Numbered from the stretch's first letter, positions 11,269-22,942 are shown. The stretch: DNA of 64,000 bases from Siphonodentalium dalli (GCA_032622095.1 CP136066.1:48520911-48584910); one strand, 5' to 3'. Program-made: numbers and translations. The notes: generated by a model not told the origin, from the sequence alone.

Positions 11269-11516
11269 TCGCGGCCGTATTAGATTCATCCAGCTCCGTT
11301 CCATGGTTTCAGAGATTCGTCCAGCCCCGGTTCCGTGGTTTTAGTGCTACGTGTTCTGGATTAGCATTTACATATAATGGAGCTTTTTAATATTCATCAA
11401 TCTATGGAAGTCATGAATACTTAATAACTACATATATGGAAATGCTACTCCAGAACTTTGACATGTAGCACTAAGACCACGAACCGGTCTTGGTGGAACC
11501 AATATGGCCGCGAGTT
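11269..11516. repeat. foldback element with GCGGCC ends
   Basis: Inverted arms run from GCGGCCGTATT to AATATGGCCGC and include TTAGTGCTACGTGTTCTGGA against TCCAGAACTTTGACATGTAGCACTAA. Mismatches are frequent, so this is an older element. No copies elsewhere in the window. Confidence 0.7.
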
Positions 11517-11519
11517 AGT

Positions 11520-12850
11520 GACATGCAGGTCATATACCAAGACGTCACAAAGAACATCATGCCATAAACCTCTGCTTTGGTTTCGTCTGTAGACTTCTGT
11601 TTTGTGTTTGTAAATTCTCAAATGTGTGATATATGGTCGTATCTCCATGTTAGTCACGTGATCATTTGGTGATTTAAAATTTGTGATTGTTCCACAAATT
11701 TCTGTATGATGATGCACATGAGTGAATATTCATAATGTAGAATAGGCACTTTTTAGTTCATAGACACATGCGATTGCCACCATATTTAGCTTAATCTGTA
11801 TTTATTAGCACAACTTCCTTATAGCACGGAAACCAATCGTCGTTGGCGTACGCAAAAGGTCGTGTCTCCAAACAAGTTATTGCTTTTTAAAAGAAAACGA
11901 GGGAGTAAACAGAAAAAATATGTCAGTTTTCATTGGGATAAATACAACAATACGTCATGCTTTGTCATCATTTGGAGAAATGTTGTCTGAAAACTTCAAC
12001 CTTCATTTTCTCGGAAAGTTGAAAATGTGGGTTACGACATTATAGCACTGATGCGACGATTATGTTCCACCTGTTCAAAACCTGGGAATGTTGAAGACCT
12101 GGAGGTAAACACTGGGGGAATAATAACACAGATAATATAGTTCTCAGTCAATACCTGTTTCTTAAAGTGATGTGAAACACTCCGATCGGGTGTTAAGAAC
12201 AGGATAACAAATAATTATGCCAAAAGTAAATTATTTTCCTAAATTTGATATCCAAATAGTCAGAAAACAGTGTCCGAGCCAATGTTATAATAAATTACAC
12301 GCATTTAATATTATTGGCTCAATCATTGCCGTAATATTTATGTCAAATAAAGCGTCCCGAATAAATTAATAAATATATACGTTTTTGCATAGTTCAACCG
12401 TTGTGTTCTCTGAAATGTTACAGTCAATATGGTTGGAATTTTCGACAGTCTTAGTTCATTGTTACATTCGTCCAATGGGGAACATGTTTGGATACTAACA
12501 GATTGGTTTTATTCAATGAAATAAGTCCACAATATGTCTTTAATAATGTATTACATTGCAGCCGAAGGTCACATGCAGTCCTAGATTGCATGATCTGAGC
12601 GACGTTTGTGAGCTGACTTTATAAAAAAAAAACAATTGATTGACTACCCGGGTAAATGTCACGATTGTTTACGACGCAGAGCGAAATTTACTCACAAAAT
12701 GTCCCAAAGCATACAATCTCCCGCTTTGACATTCACACATGTATATACCGAGAAATACTCTACCTGCGTTATTGGTTCACTGTTATAAAGTTCTCCATCA
12801 GAACAGACCAGAACATCAAAAAGTTCCCAGATTTGGAACGGATGGAATGT
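11520..12850. other. unannotated stretch, no gene seen
   Basis: AT-rich. The only structure seen is a small hairpin at 12277-12319 (GAGCCAAT...ATTGGCTC). Confidence 0.4.
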
Positions 12851-12854
12851 GATT

Positions 12855-15528
12855 TGGATATATGGTTTGTTTCAGCAATAATAGGCTTGGTATACACAAT
12901 CTGAATGTGGATATACACATGGTACAAAACTGAATGTGGATATATGGTATGTTTCAGCATTAATACATGTAGGCTCGGTATACACAATCTGAATGTGGAT
13001 ATACACATGGTACAAAACTGAATGTGGATATATGGTTTGTTTCAGCATTAATAGGCTTGGTATACACAATCTGAATGTGGATATACACATGGTACAAAAC
13101 TGAATGTGGATATATGGTTTGTTTCAGCATTAATAGGCTTGGTACACACAATCTGAATGTGGATATACACATGGTACAAAACTGAATGTGGATATATGGT
13201 ATGTTTCAGCATTAATAGGCTTGGTATACACAATCTGAATGTGGATATACACATGGTACAAAACTGAATGTGGATATATGGTTTGTTTCAGCATTAATAG
13301 GCTTGGTACACACAATCTGAATGTGGATATACACATGGTACAAAACTGAATGTGGATATATGGTTTGTTTCAGCATTAATAGGCTTGGTACACACAATCT
13401 GAATGTGGATATACACATGGTACAAAACTGAATGTGGATATATGGTATGTTTCAGCATTAATACATGTAGGCTCGGTATACACAATCTGAATGTGGATAT
13501 ACACATGGTACAAAACTGAATGTGGATATATGGTTTGTTTCAGCATTAATAGGCTTGGTATACACAATCTGAATGTGGATATACACATGGTACAAAACTG
13601 AATGTGGATATATGGTTTGTTTCAGCATTAATAGGCTTGGTACACACAATCTGAATGAGGATATACACATGGTACAAAACTGAATGTGGATATATGGTAT
13701 GTTTCAGCATTAATAGGCTTGGTATTCACAATCTGAATGTGGATATACACATGGTACAAAACTGAATGTGGATATATGGTATGTTTCAGCATTAATAGGC
13801 TTGGTATTCACAATCTGAATGTGGATATACACATGGTACAAAACTGAATGTGGATATATGGTTTGTTTCAGCATTAATAGGCATGGTATACACAATCTGA
13901 ATGTGGATATACACATGGTACAAAACTGAATGTGGATATATGGTTTGTTTCAGCATTAATAGGCTTGGTACACACAATCTGAATGTGGATATACACATGG
14001 TACAAAACTGAATGTGGATATATGGTATGTTTCAGCATTAATAGGCTTGGTATTCACAATCTGAATGTGGATATACACATGGTACAAAACTGAATGTGGA
14101 TATATGGTATGTTTCAGCATTAATAGGCTTGGTATTCACAATCTGAATGTGGATATACACATGGTACAAAACTGAATGTGGATATATGGTATGTTTCAGC
14201 ATTAATAGGCTTGGTATTCACAATCTGAATGTGGATATACACATGGTACAAAACTGAATGTGGATATATGGTTTGTTTCAGCATTAATAGGCTCGGTATA
14301 CACAATCTGAATGTGGATATACACATGGTACAAAACTGAATGTGGATATATGGTTTGTTTCAGCATTAATAGGCTTGGTATACACAATCTGAATGTGGAT
14401 ATACACATGGTACAAAACTGAATGTGGATATATGGTTTGTTTCAGCATTAATAGGCTCGGTATACACAATCTGAATGTGGATATACACATGGTACAAAAC
14501 TGAATGTGGATATATGGTTCGTATCAGCATTAATAGGCTTGGTATACACAATCTGAATGTGGATATACACATGGTACAAAACTGAATGTGGATATATGGT
14601 TCGTATCAGCATTAATAGGCTTGGTATACACAATCTGAATGTGGATATACACATGGTACAAAACTGAATGTGGATATATGGTTCGTATCAGCATTAATAG
14701 GCTTGGTATACACAATCTGAATGTGGATATACACATGGTACAACACTGAATGTGGATATATGGTTCGTATCAGCATTAATATGCTTGGTATACACAATCT
14801 GAATGTGGATATACACATGGTACAAAACTGAATGTGGATATATGGTTCGTATCAGCATTAATAGGCTTGGTATACACAATCTGAATGTGGATATACACAT
14901 GGTACAAAACTGAATGTGGATATATGGTTCGTATCAGCATTAATAGGCTTGGTATACACAATCTGAATGTGGATATACACATGGTACAAAACTGAATGTG
15001 GATATATGGTTCGTATCAGCATTAATAGGCTTGGTATACACAATCTGAATGTGGATATACACATGGTACAAAACTGAATGTGGATATATGGTTCGTATCA
15101 GCATTAATAGGCTTGGTATACACAATCTGAATGTGGATATACACATGGTACAAAACTGAATGTGGATATATGGTTCGTATCAGCATTAATAGGCTTGGTA
15201 TACACAATCTGAATGTGGATATACACATGGTACAAAACTGAATGTGGATATATGGTTTGTTTCAGCATTAATAGGCTTGGTATACACAATCTGAATGTGG
15301 ATATACACATGGTACAAAACTGAATGTGGATATATGGTTTGTTTCAGCATTAATAGGCTTGGTATACACAATCTGAATGTGGATATACACATGGTACAAA
15401 ACTGAATGTGGATATATGGTTTGTTTCAGCATTAATAGGCTTGGTATACACAATCTGAATGTGGATATACACATGGTACAAATCTGAATGTGGATATATG
15501 GGTTGTTTCAGCATTAATAAAAATGAAT
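12855..15528. repeat. 82-bp satellite array, about 33 units
   Basis: The unit contains GAATGTGGATATATGG, TTCAGCATTAATAGGC, TTGGTATACACAATCTG and GGATATACACATGGTAC. Each unit holds two diverged GAATGTGGATATA half-repeats. Variants fall in blocks: GGTTTGTTTC and GGTATGTTTC units are mixed in the left half, nine consecutive GGTTCGTATC units span about 14515-15185, and four GGTTTGTTTC units follow. Two units, near 12962 and 13461, carry a 6-bp ACATGT insertion about 499 bp apart, matching a six-unit higher-order period. The 68-residue minus-strand ORFs in each unit are repeat artefacts. Confidence 0.97.
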
Positions 15529-15621
15529 GTGGATACAAATCAATTTAAAAACAAGATAACGTCTGAAGAACGCGCAGTTGTAAATGAATACTTTACTTCT
15601 GAGATGAATTAAACAAAAATG

Positions 15622-16238
15622 ACAATCATTCCGATCAGGTGAGCAACTGCTTATAATCCAATCATTCCGATCAGGTGAGCAACTGCATATAATCCACTCA
15701 TTTCGACCAGGTGAGCAACTGCTTATAATCCACTCATTTCGACCAGGTGAGCAACTGCTTATAATCCAATCATTCCGATCAGGTGAGCAACTGCATATAA
15801 TCCACTCATTTCGACCAGGTGAGCAACTGCTTATAATCCACTCATTTCGACCAGGTGAGCAACTGCTTATAATCCAATCATTCCGATCAGGTGAGCAACT
15901 GCTTATAATCCACTCATTTCGACCAGGTGAGCAACTGCTTATAATCCACTCATTTCGACCAGGTGAGCAACTGCTTATAATCCAATCATTCCGATCAGGT
16001 GAGCAACTGCATATAATCCACTCATTTCGACCAGGTGAGCAACTGCTTATAATCCACTCATTTCGACCAGGTGAGCAACTGCTTATAATCCAATCATTCC
16101 GATCAGGTGAGCAACTGCTTATAATCCACTCATTTCGACCAGGTGAGCAACTGCTTATAATCCAATCATTCCGATCAGGTGAGCAACTGCATATAATCCA
16201 CTCATTTCGACCAGGTGAGCAACTGCTTATTATCCACT
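15622..16238. repeat. 36-bp minisatellite, about 17 units
   Basis: Two unit types alternate: A with TCATTCCGATCAGGTGAGC and B with TCATTTCGACCAGGTGAGC, mostly in an A-B-B order. Because 36 is a multiple of three, a minus-strand frame stays open for 242 residues (12-residue repeats such as WIISSCSPGRNE). One plus-strand frame is also open across the array but lacks an ATG. Openness on both strands argues against coding. The array abuts the 82-bp satellite. Confidence 0.95.
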
Positions 16239-16491
16239 CCAAGTATAGGAATGATGTTTTGAGATGCCCATTTGGGTATAATAAAATTTATAAGAATACC
16301 ACTATGAGCAAGAGTATAAAAACTGTATTCTCTATTCCCATCAAATGTCCACGGGAGAAGCTTCCATGCCACGTTAACCTGATCACCCTACTGTGGTTTA
16401 TAAGAAACCCAGGCGTACATTCATTTGTTTGACTACCCCCCTCCCTCATGTCTTCCTCTGAATATATTTGCAAAATAGGAATATTTATTAT

Positions 16492-17268
16492 CAGGGTTGG
16501 GGCTCAAAATTTGCTCTTGCCAAAATGATTGCCAATTGAAATAATCTTTTGCCAAATTTCAAATTTATTTGCCAAATTAATTGTGTGGGTATCATAGAGA
16601 TAATTGAAGGAACATCTAATGTTTTTATCCCGGAAACTACGTTTAATATTGCTACACGATCATCAAACTGAAAGAATCTGTCATCAAAGCATTTATATTA
16701 TTTCGCCCAGTATCCTTGCTGACAACAACGAGCCACGAATTAATCCGTCGCCATTCACATTTGGCTGATTAATCTATTGTATTATACTCGCTGGTCATAA
16801 AACACTGACATCATAAATACGTGGTAGACAATGGCGGTATTAATGTGCATTATTATAATGAATGCATACATGTACGTCCATAATCCAAACAGTCAAAGGT
16901 AGGATTAGCTGTAAAAACAATTTAATAATTACATTTTGTTGTTTCGTGTAAAGTGATGGTGTCTACACTGAGACCAGGTTACACATTACTTATACCAGCA
17001 TCAGTTTTGTTTTGGATGAAGTAGAAGATCACTCGCGCCCAATAACACTCCTTATTTTTTTTATCCCGACTCATATTTTAACAACGGTCGATTAGCTGTT
17101 TGATAATGATTCATCATGATAATGATGGTAATGCTGACAATGATGATACCGGTGTTTATGATGATGATGTGATGACGACGACGAAGACTGCGACGATACA
17201 ACGATGACGACGACGACTAACATGATGTAGTTGATGCTGAAGATGCTACTGATGATTGACGATGCTGG

Positions 17269-17321
<53 letters not shown>

Positions 17322-17933
17322 CTGGTGTTGATGATGATGATGATGATGATGATGGTGGCGATGATGGGTGATGATTGACGATGCTGGTGATGATGATGTT
17401 GATGATGTTGATGATGCCGATGCTGGTGATGGCGATGACGGCGGCGGCGACGAAAATGGCTTACTTTTACTAACGATTTTAAGATAATGGAGCAGCTTGT
17501 GCGCCACAGTGTACCAACTTAACCGCCATTACGTCACATACGTATATAGCTTTACTAGTATATATGTTCATGTTGACACTCTAATTGTGTACTTTTTTGT
17601 GCTATTTGAGTAATAAATCACCATTACATAAATGTTTGATTGTGAAAGTGAGAAGGCATTGTCGTTTTGTGAAAAATAAGAAGTTTACATATAACTGCTG
17701 ACCACGCTAAGTTCATAGATTTCTTGGTGGGGTTTCCATATGTGTTATCTGCAAGACGGCACACGGTAACGAATAACCCACTTCCGATGATGTTGTATGA
17801 CTAGATTATCTAGATAGTCATAATTAAAACCCACTTTCCAAAAACAAACAAATTGCCAAATTAATTTGTTTTTTTGGCAAATGAAAATATTTTTTGCCAT
17901 TGGCAAATTTATCAAGTGGCAGCGCGAACCCTG
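16492..17933. mobile_element. non-autonomous hAT-type element, 1.44 kb
   Basis: Termini CAGGGTTGGGGCTCAAAA and GCAGCGCGAACCCTG form short inverted repeats. The 8-bp direct repeat TTTATTAT flanks both ends (16484-16491 and 17934-17941), the hallmark of hAT transposition. Several TTGCCAAA-like subterminal repeats lie within 100 bp of each end in inverted orientation, as expected for transposase binding sites. There is no transposase ORF. The interior carries an ATG/GAT microsatellite. Confidence 0.85.
17104..17450. repeat. (ATG)n / (GAT)n microsatellite
   Basis: An imperfect trinucleotide tract with GAC and GGC interruptions, cleanest at about 17270-17355. It lies inside the 1.44-kb hAT-type element. 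The histidine-rich minus-strand ORF is an artefact of the repeat. Confidence 0.95.
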
Positions 17934-18009
17934 TTTATTATTATTATCCTGGAAGCAAAATACATTAATTCTGATAGCTTAATGCCGGATTGGTCTTCAG
18001 AATTGATTT

Positions 18010-18456
18010 AAAGGTACTCAATCCGATCAGACGCTCCTAAATTACTAGTTCTTTGGCTTCGGGGGGGGGGGTAAAAATATTTGATTCGAGTCGATGAACC
18101 CACCCATCAAAGTTCAGAATTATCATATTTCGATTTTTGAAGTTTGTTATTTCTCGAGATGTGTTATAATATGTGGCCCAGAAACACGTGGTCAAACGGA
18201 CAATATTGCTCATGAAGATGGATAACTTTACAATCAAGTGGCAAAATTTCGTGATACTTTAATATTAATACGGCCATATTTTGTTGAACAAAATGTTGAT
18301 GAATAACAAGTTTTGGGAAATTTGATACCATAGTTGACTGTGGTTAGCATTATTTTGTTGCAATAAATCGATTCTGATAACTAAAGCGTATTTTGAAGAA
18401 ATGATGTTGTTGTATCTTGATGGTATGGGGACCGTCTGATCGGATTGAGCACCTTT
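18010..18456 (-). mobile_element. MITE family A, copy 2
   Basis: Termini AGGTACTCAATCCGATC and GATCGGATTGAGCACCT are near-perfect inverted repeats, with TTAA on both sides. The interior matches copies 1 and 3 in reverse orientation. A run of about 11 G residues lies at 18061. Confidence 0.85.
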
Positions 18457-18539
18457 AAACATGTTGTTTGAGTGATGCTATATTGTGACATTTTTGTTGG
18501 TATATAAAAACCCTTGGCCTGTTCCATGGTGGTCAGGAC

Positions 18540-18919
18540 CAGGGGCGCCGGAAGAGGGAGGCAGATGGGGCAGCTGACGCCCCTGCCCTTGACCAAGGGG
18601 GCGAGCGGGGACAGGACTTGCCCTTTTTCTGGAGACAGAAAATGCTTTTTGTGTGTTTAATCTCGTGTTTTTATAGCAAAATGTGACTTTTTTGGTCCAA
18701 ATACCACCAATTTCACAAGGAATATTATTGTTTTGTCAATTTTATCACAAAACGGCCATAAAAACCGACAAATACCATTACAATAGGGATTTTTGCCACA
18801 ATGAATTTATGGTTATTTTCCCGAGTTTGCGGAGAAAATGCCCCTTTTTGCGGAAAAGTGCCCTTTTTGTAGGCTCTGCCCCCCCCCCCCCCTGCCCTTG
18901 GATGCTTCCTGCGCCCCTG
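18540..18919. mobile_element. non-autonomous hAT-type element, 380 bp
   Basis: Inverted termini CAGGGGCGCCGGAAG and CTTCCTGCGCCCCTG, with an exact 8-bp target duplication GTCAGGAC (18532-18539 and 18920-18927). The interior is GC-rich near both ends and AT-rich in the middle, with a poly-C run near 18880. No ORF of note. It is inserted within the left terminus of the adjacent family I element. Confidence 0.9.
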
Positions 18920-19294
18920 GTCAGGACTTGAAACAGTGTGTCTGATATTTGGGGGCACCTGCTATAGGCTTCATAGGCTGTCAATAGTATCTATAGTCTC
19001 TAATTAATATATATTGCTTTCAGTTACTTTTCCCCTGCTGTTGAGTTTTTACATCCCCTAATTTGCAGAAGATAAAATGCATAATCGAGGTAACTAATGG
19101 GTGGATATAACCAACTTCCACTGTGGAAGTTCAATCATCTGACCCCAGGTCTCCCATAGCAGTTGAGTCCTAAGCAGAATGAATCCACAGAGGGTTAATT
19201 TGGTGACGCTAGCCCGACGTGCGGGTTATCGTCACTAATTTCACCCTCCGGAGACCTCATTCTGCCAATGTCAGACACACTATTCCAATGCTTG
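18920..19294 (+). mobile_element. family I hAT-type MITE, copy 1 (interrupted)
   Basis: The left end CAGGACTTGAAACAGTGTG and right end ACACTATTCCAATGCTTG resemble the termini of the intact copy at 30257-30510. The first six bases of the element lie left of the 380-bp hAT insertion, at 18534-18539. Inside, 19171-19268 is a decayed copy of the family's palindrome (CTAGCCCGACGTGCGGGTTA at the centre). Flanks GTGGT/GTGGT may be a worn target duplication. Confidence 0.65.
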
Positions 19295-19883
19295 GGAGTG
19301 GTGCCCCTCTTACCCTTGTATGGTTGTTCCTGGTGCCACTGATATACATGTTTATTAGCCCGAGCCCTCGATTCATTACAAGTTGCAGGTATAGCCTCAA
19401 TCCAATAATTTAACACCGTTGCACATAAGATTTCCCGGTCTCGTGGTGCTGTCACTTTCAATATTCTGAGAATAAACGCCGACATAAAGGAACTGATTAA
19501 TTATTAAGTGCAATCTTGTTAAACGATGCAGGCGACGCGTAGCAAAACATCCCCGGGCCGGCCGTTTGTATAAATGTATGGGAGTGTGCCAATCCATCAG
19601 CCTGGTATATTATGGACTGTTAATTGTGTTCGTCGTTTTGAACTGCACCTTTCGCACGTATTTGTGGACAGCGTGACGTCATGTATACCAATAAAGAACA
19701 TGTTGCTCTTGTTCTGGACCATATAAGGATTGTTCTGAACTGTGCTGGCATATTTAACGAGTTCACCGCCCCGCCAAGGTGGGACTTAACGAGTACACCG
19801 CCCTGCTGAGGTGTGACTAAAAAAATTGCCTCATTTGTTGAAGCGAGTAAAGAAGTTATAGAATACGAACAAACATGGACGTG
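19295..19883. other. unannotated stretch, no gene seen
   Basis: No recognised repeat or exon. A CRE-like TGACGTCA is at 19674-19681. Confidence 0.4.
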
Positions 19884-20153
19884 GACACAGGGGTGGGCAA
19901 TATAAAATTTTTAACAATTTCATAGCTGACACAACATTAGTTGGAAATTTCACACCAACAATGACTTGAAAATGTTCTCGTAGTTTGATTTCCCAACAAT
20001 TTATTAGTGGAGAATTTGTCGTTTTACATTGAGCTAACATTTGCATATTTTCCCACCTTTGGTCAAAAATTGGGACTGAAATGGCCATCAGTTGGATTTT
20101 TTCCAACTTTAGGGGGTGTCAGATTGTAAATTTTCAAGGTTTAGGTTTCCAAT
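19884..20153 (+). repeat. dispersed repeat K, copy 1
   Basis: Shares an ordered set of blocks with 32250-32530: TAGTTGGAAATTTCACACC, TTATTAGTGGAGAATTTGT, GGACTGAAATGGCCATCA and TTCCAACTTTAGGGGGTGTC. There is no ORF of known family. Confidence 0.6.
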
Positions 20154-20500
20154 TTTTCTCATAAAGAGGTCCAAACCATGGTCGGTTCGATGTGTCCTGG
20201 TTCCTCCCATGTGGCCAGTCAGAAATTGTTAATCAATTTAAGAAAATCAAGTCGATGACTTAATTTCCTGCAGTTAGACCACTAAATGTTAGGATTTTGC
20301 AATTTGAGGTTCATATCTTAAAATTCAGCTTGAAAAAAATGTAACAAGAAATGCAGCTGAAAACTTCACATGGACATTTGAAAGCTGCGCGTGGACTTTT
20401 ATCACTTTTATAAAAATCGAGTGTCGGAGGAGTAATACTGATAGCACCATGTTGCAATAATCGTGGATGACTGGTAAAATAATTTCACATATCTGCCATA

Positions 20501-20959
20501 TGTGACCCGCCATATCAAATCCAGTCGGAAGTCGGGATTTTTTTACCCTGTGCCAATGCATTCTCTTATATATGCGAGTCGACCATAGGTCGCCTCGCAT
20601 ATATAAGAGAATGCATTGGCCTAACAATATTTTACAATTTTAATAATTTTTTCTTGGATTCTTTAACAATTTTATAATTTCACCCATACAGAGCCCCAGA
20701 CAAACATGAGCAGACGAGACTCTTCTATATGCTTCTATATATGTGTGGGGCTCCCTGCAGGGTAATGGATGTTTTTTTATTTTATGTCCTAAAAATTGTC
20801 AGAAACATTTATTTAAAAAAAATGATAAAAAATTGTTAGGCCAATGCATTCTCTTATATATGCGAGGCGACCTATGGTCGACTCGCATATATAAGAGAAT
20901 GCATTGGCACAGGGTAAAAAAATACCGACTTCCGACTGGATTTGATATGGCGGGTCACA
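20501..20959. mobile_element. MITE family H with TA flanks
   Basis: Inverted termini of about 36-40 bp start TGTGACCCGCCATATCAAAT, and both ends are flanked by TA. Inside are two 69-bp palindromes in opposite orientation (20552-20620 and 20840-20908), with the same CTAACAATATTTTACAAT-type spacer edges seen in families D, E and G. The centre holds an extra 180-bp segment. TA flanks would fit a Tc1/mariner-like mover rather than piggyBac. Confidence 0.8.
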
Positions 20960-20969
20960 TATGAACATG

Positions 20970-21336
20970 AATGGCTTTTAAGTATAACAAACCAGTCTCA
21001 AATCGTTCGAATGTTCCGTAAAATGCACTTAGGTTGTTCAACCACTATTATCTATAGAGTTAGAGCTAAATCAACATGAACCACAGAGGTCGCAGCATTT
21101 TATAATTAGGATTATGATTTATACTATGGTTGATATACACTTTATGATTTTCTATTAAAATAATAAACAATTTAAACGGGTACTGTACGCCATTTTCAAT
21201 AAATTCCCGGTAATAACAACGATCTAATATCGATATTACATAGGAAAATAAGTAATTTGAGTCGAAGATGTATTCTGTAAACGATCAGGTTAATATGTTA
21301 AAATCTTAAAATCAAAGTTAATCATTTGATATAAAT
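20970..21336. other. unannotated stretch, no gene seen
   Basis: AT-rich. Nothing recognisable. Confidence 0.4.
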
Positions 21337-21340
21337 TTAA

Positions 21341-21864
21341 AGCCACGGGCGGTGTTCGTTGCAGAAATATTCATATTTGTTCAAATCGCCACCAACAGAA
21401 GGAATATTAAAATATATATAGTTTTGTTCATATGCCAAACATAATCAGCGCGTAAATAGTATATTGTCGTCAATGCGTGACGAACGATGGTGTACGTTAA
21501 AAAGAGCCTGCTCGTGTTACAGAAGTTTTGCTTCTGTTTACCTAACACAGCTCAATTCTATTGGTTAATACCACACAAATGATATCGACGCTCTTTATTA
21601 TTTCCATATCGGGAAAACAGTAACAAAGAACGCTCTTTATGTTTACCATATCCGGATATAAACAAAAGCCAGGTTCTGTAACGTTTTTTTGCTTGTGTTT
21701 ACATAACAAAGAAAAACATTTGACAATAACATACTGTTTATGCCATATTTCTGATTGGTATAAGAACAAGGTCTGTCTATATTTACTATTCTTTCCGTTT
21801 ATGGCGGTTTTTGACGGAGGTGAATATTTTAACAGCATACCCACCGCCAACACCGCCCGTATCT
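21341..21864 (+). mobile_element. MITE family C, copy 3 (most complete)
   Basis: TTAA-flanked. The left end AGCCACGGGCGGTGTTCG and right end CACCGCCCGTATCT are inverted repeats. It serves as the reference for the copies at 4082-4435 and 8104-8557. The 123- and 93-residue ORFs across it are not of a known transposase family. Confidence 0.8.
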
Positions 21865-22047
21865 TTAACTTATGGCTGGAGCCATACAATAAATTACGAA
21901 TTTCCGTGTACAAGACGTAATCAAATTACTTCATGGATAGTGGATTGGGCAACTCGTGGCACACATGATCGCGTAAACAATTATATTGTCACTGACTGGT
22001 GACTATACAATAGCTTCAATGAGTATATGGGACTAGTATACATATAA

Positions 22048-22435
22048 TCTCATATATATTTTGAAGACCTCTGTCTGTTTGTTTGTCTGTATGTTTGTCT
22101 GTATGTCATTTATACAAATCTACGATTCTCGACCGATCGGGACGAAACTTGGTACGTGTGTGTAGTTTGACCAGGCGGTGGGCGTTGTCGTATTGGTGAG
22201 CCCGTGCGGCGCCCGCTTCGCGCATGCACAGACGAGATCTCGGAAACGGGTGGAGCTATCGACTTGAAATTTGCTATGTGAATGTATCTTGCCCCGGATA
22301 CGAATTTTATCTGGTCGCCGAGCCCGTGCGTCGCCAGCTTCGCGCATGCGCAGACCAGATCTCTGAAACGGGTAGAGCTATCGACTTGAAATTTGGTTTT
22401 TGAATAGCCCGGACAATGTCGGGCTCATCGGCTAG
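22048..22435 (+). mobile_element. non-autonomous Helitron-like element, copy 1
   Basis: It starts with TCTCATATATATTTTGAAG after an A. It ends with a hairpin (AGCCCGGACAATGTCGGGCT), six bases and then CTAG. This is the Helitron layout: 5' TC, 3' hairpin, CTRR. The 5' part has CTGTCTGTTTGTTTGTCTG repeats. The body has two copies of a roughly 115-bp unit with GGAGCTATCGACTTGAAAT. No Rep/helicase ORF. The next copy starts at the base after CTAG. Confidence 0.75.
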
Positions 22436-22942
22436 TCTCATATATATTTTGAAGACCTCTGTTTGTCTGTATGTCTGTCTGTCTGTATGTCTTTAATACA
22501 AATCTACGATTCTCGACCGATCGGGACGAAACTTGGTACGTGTGTGTAGTTTGACCAGGCGGTGGACGTTGTCGTATTAGCGAGCCCGTGCGGCGCCCGC
22601 TTCGCGCATGCGTAGACGAGATCTCGGAAACGGGTGGAGCTATCGACTTGAAATTTGCTATGTGAATGTATCTTGCCCCGGATACGAAATTGTATCGGGT
22701 CGCCGAGCCCGTGCGACGCCAGATTCGCGCATGAGCAGACGAGATCTCGGAAACGGGTGGAGCTATCGACTTGAAATTTGGTATGTGAATGTATCTTGCC
22801 CCGGATACGAATTTTATCGGGTCGCGAGCCCGTGCGACGCCAGCTTCGCGCATGCGCAGACCAGATCTCGGAAACGGGGTGGAGCTATCGACTTGAAATT
22901 TGGTTTTTGAATAGCCCGGACAACGTCGGGCTCATCGGCTAG
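22436..22942 (+). mobile_element. non-autonomous Helitron-like element, copy 2
   Basis: Same 5' and 3' ends as copy 1, joined head-to-tail with no spacer, and ending CTAG before a T. The body has three, not two, of the roughly 115-bp units (CGAGCCCGTGCGACGCC, GCGCATGCGCAGAC, GGAGCTATCGACTTG). Several units contain an NRF1-like GCGCATGCGC core. The 142-residue minus-strand ORF reflects the internal repeats. Confidence 0.75.

Noticed and set aside
12769-15538. About 30 overlapping 62-79-codon minus-strand ORFs
   Set aside because: One ORF per 82-bp satellite unit, shifting frame each unit. Not a gene family.
12855-16238. CRISPR-like array
   Set aside because: Units are contiguous tandem repeats without unique spacers, and the sequence is eukaryotic in character.
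17217-17507. Histidine/serine-rich 96-codon ORF
   Set aside because: Direct product of the GAT/ATG trinucleotide repeat inside a hAT-type element.
22425-22910. 142- and 100-codon ORFs in GC-rich repeats
   Set aside because: They lie inside Helitron internal repeats and match no Rep or helicase domain.
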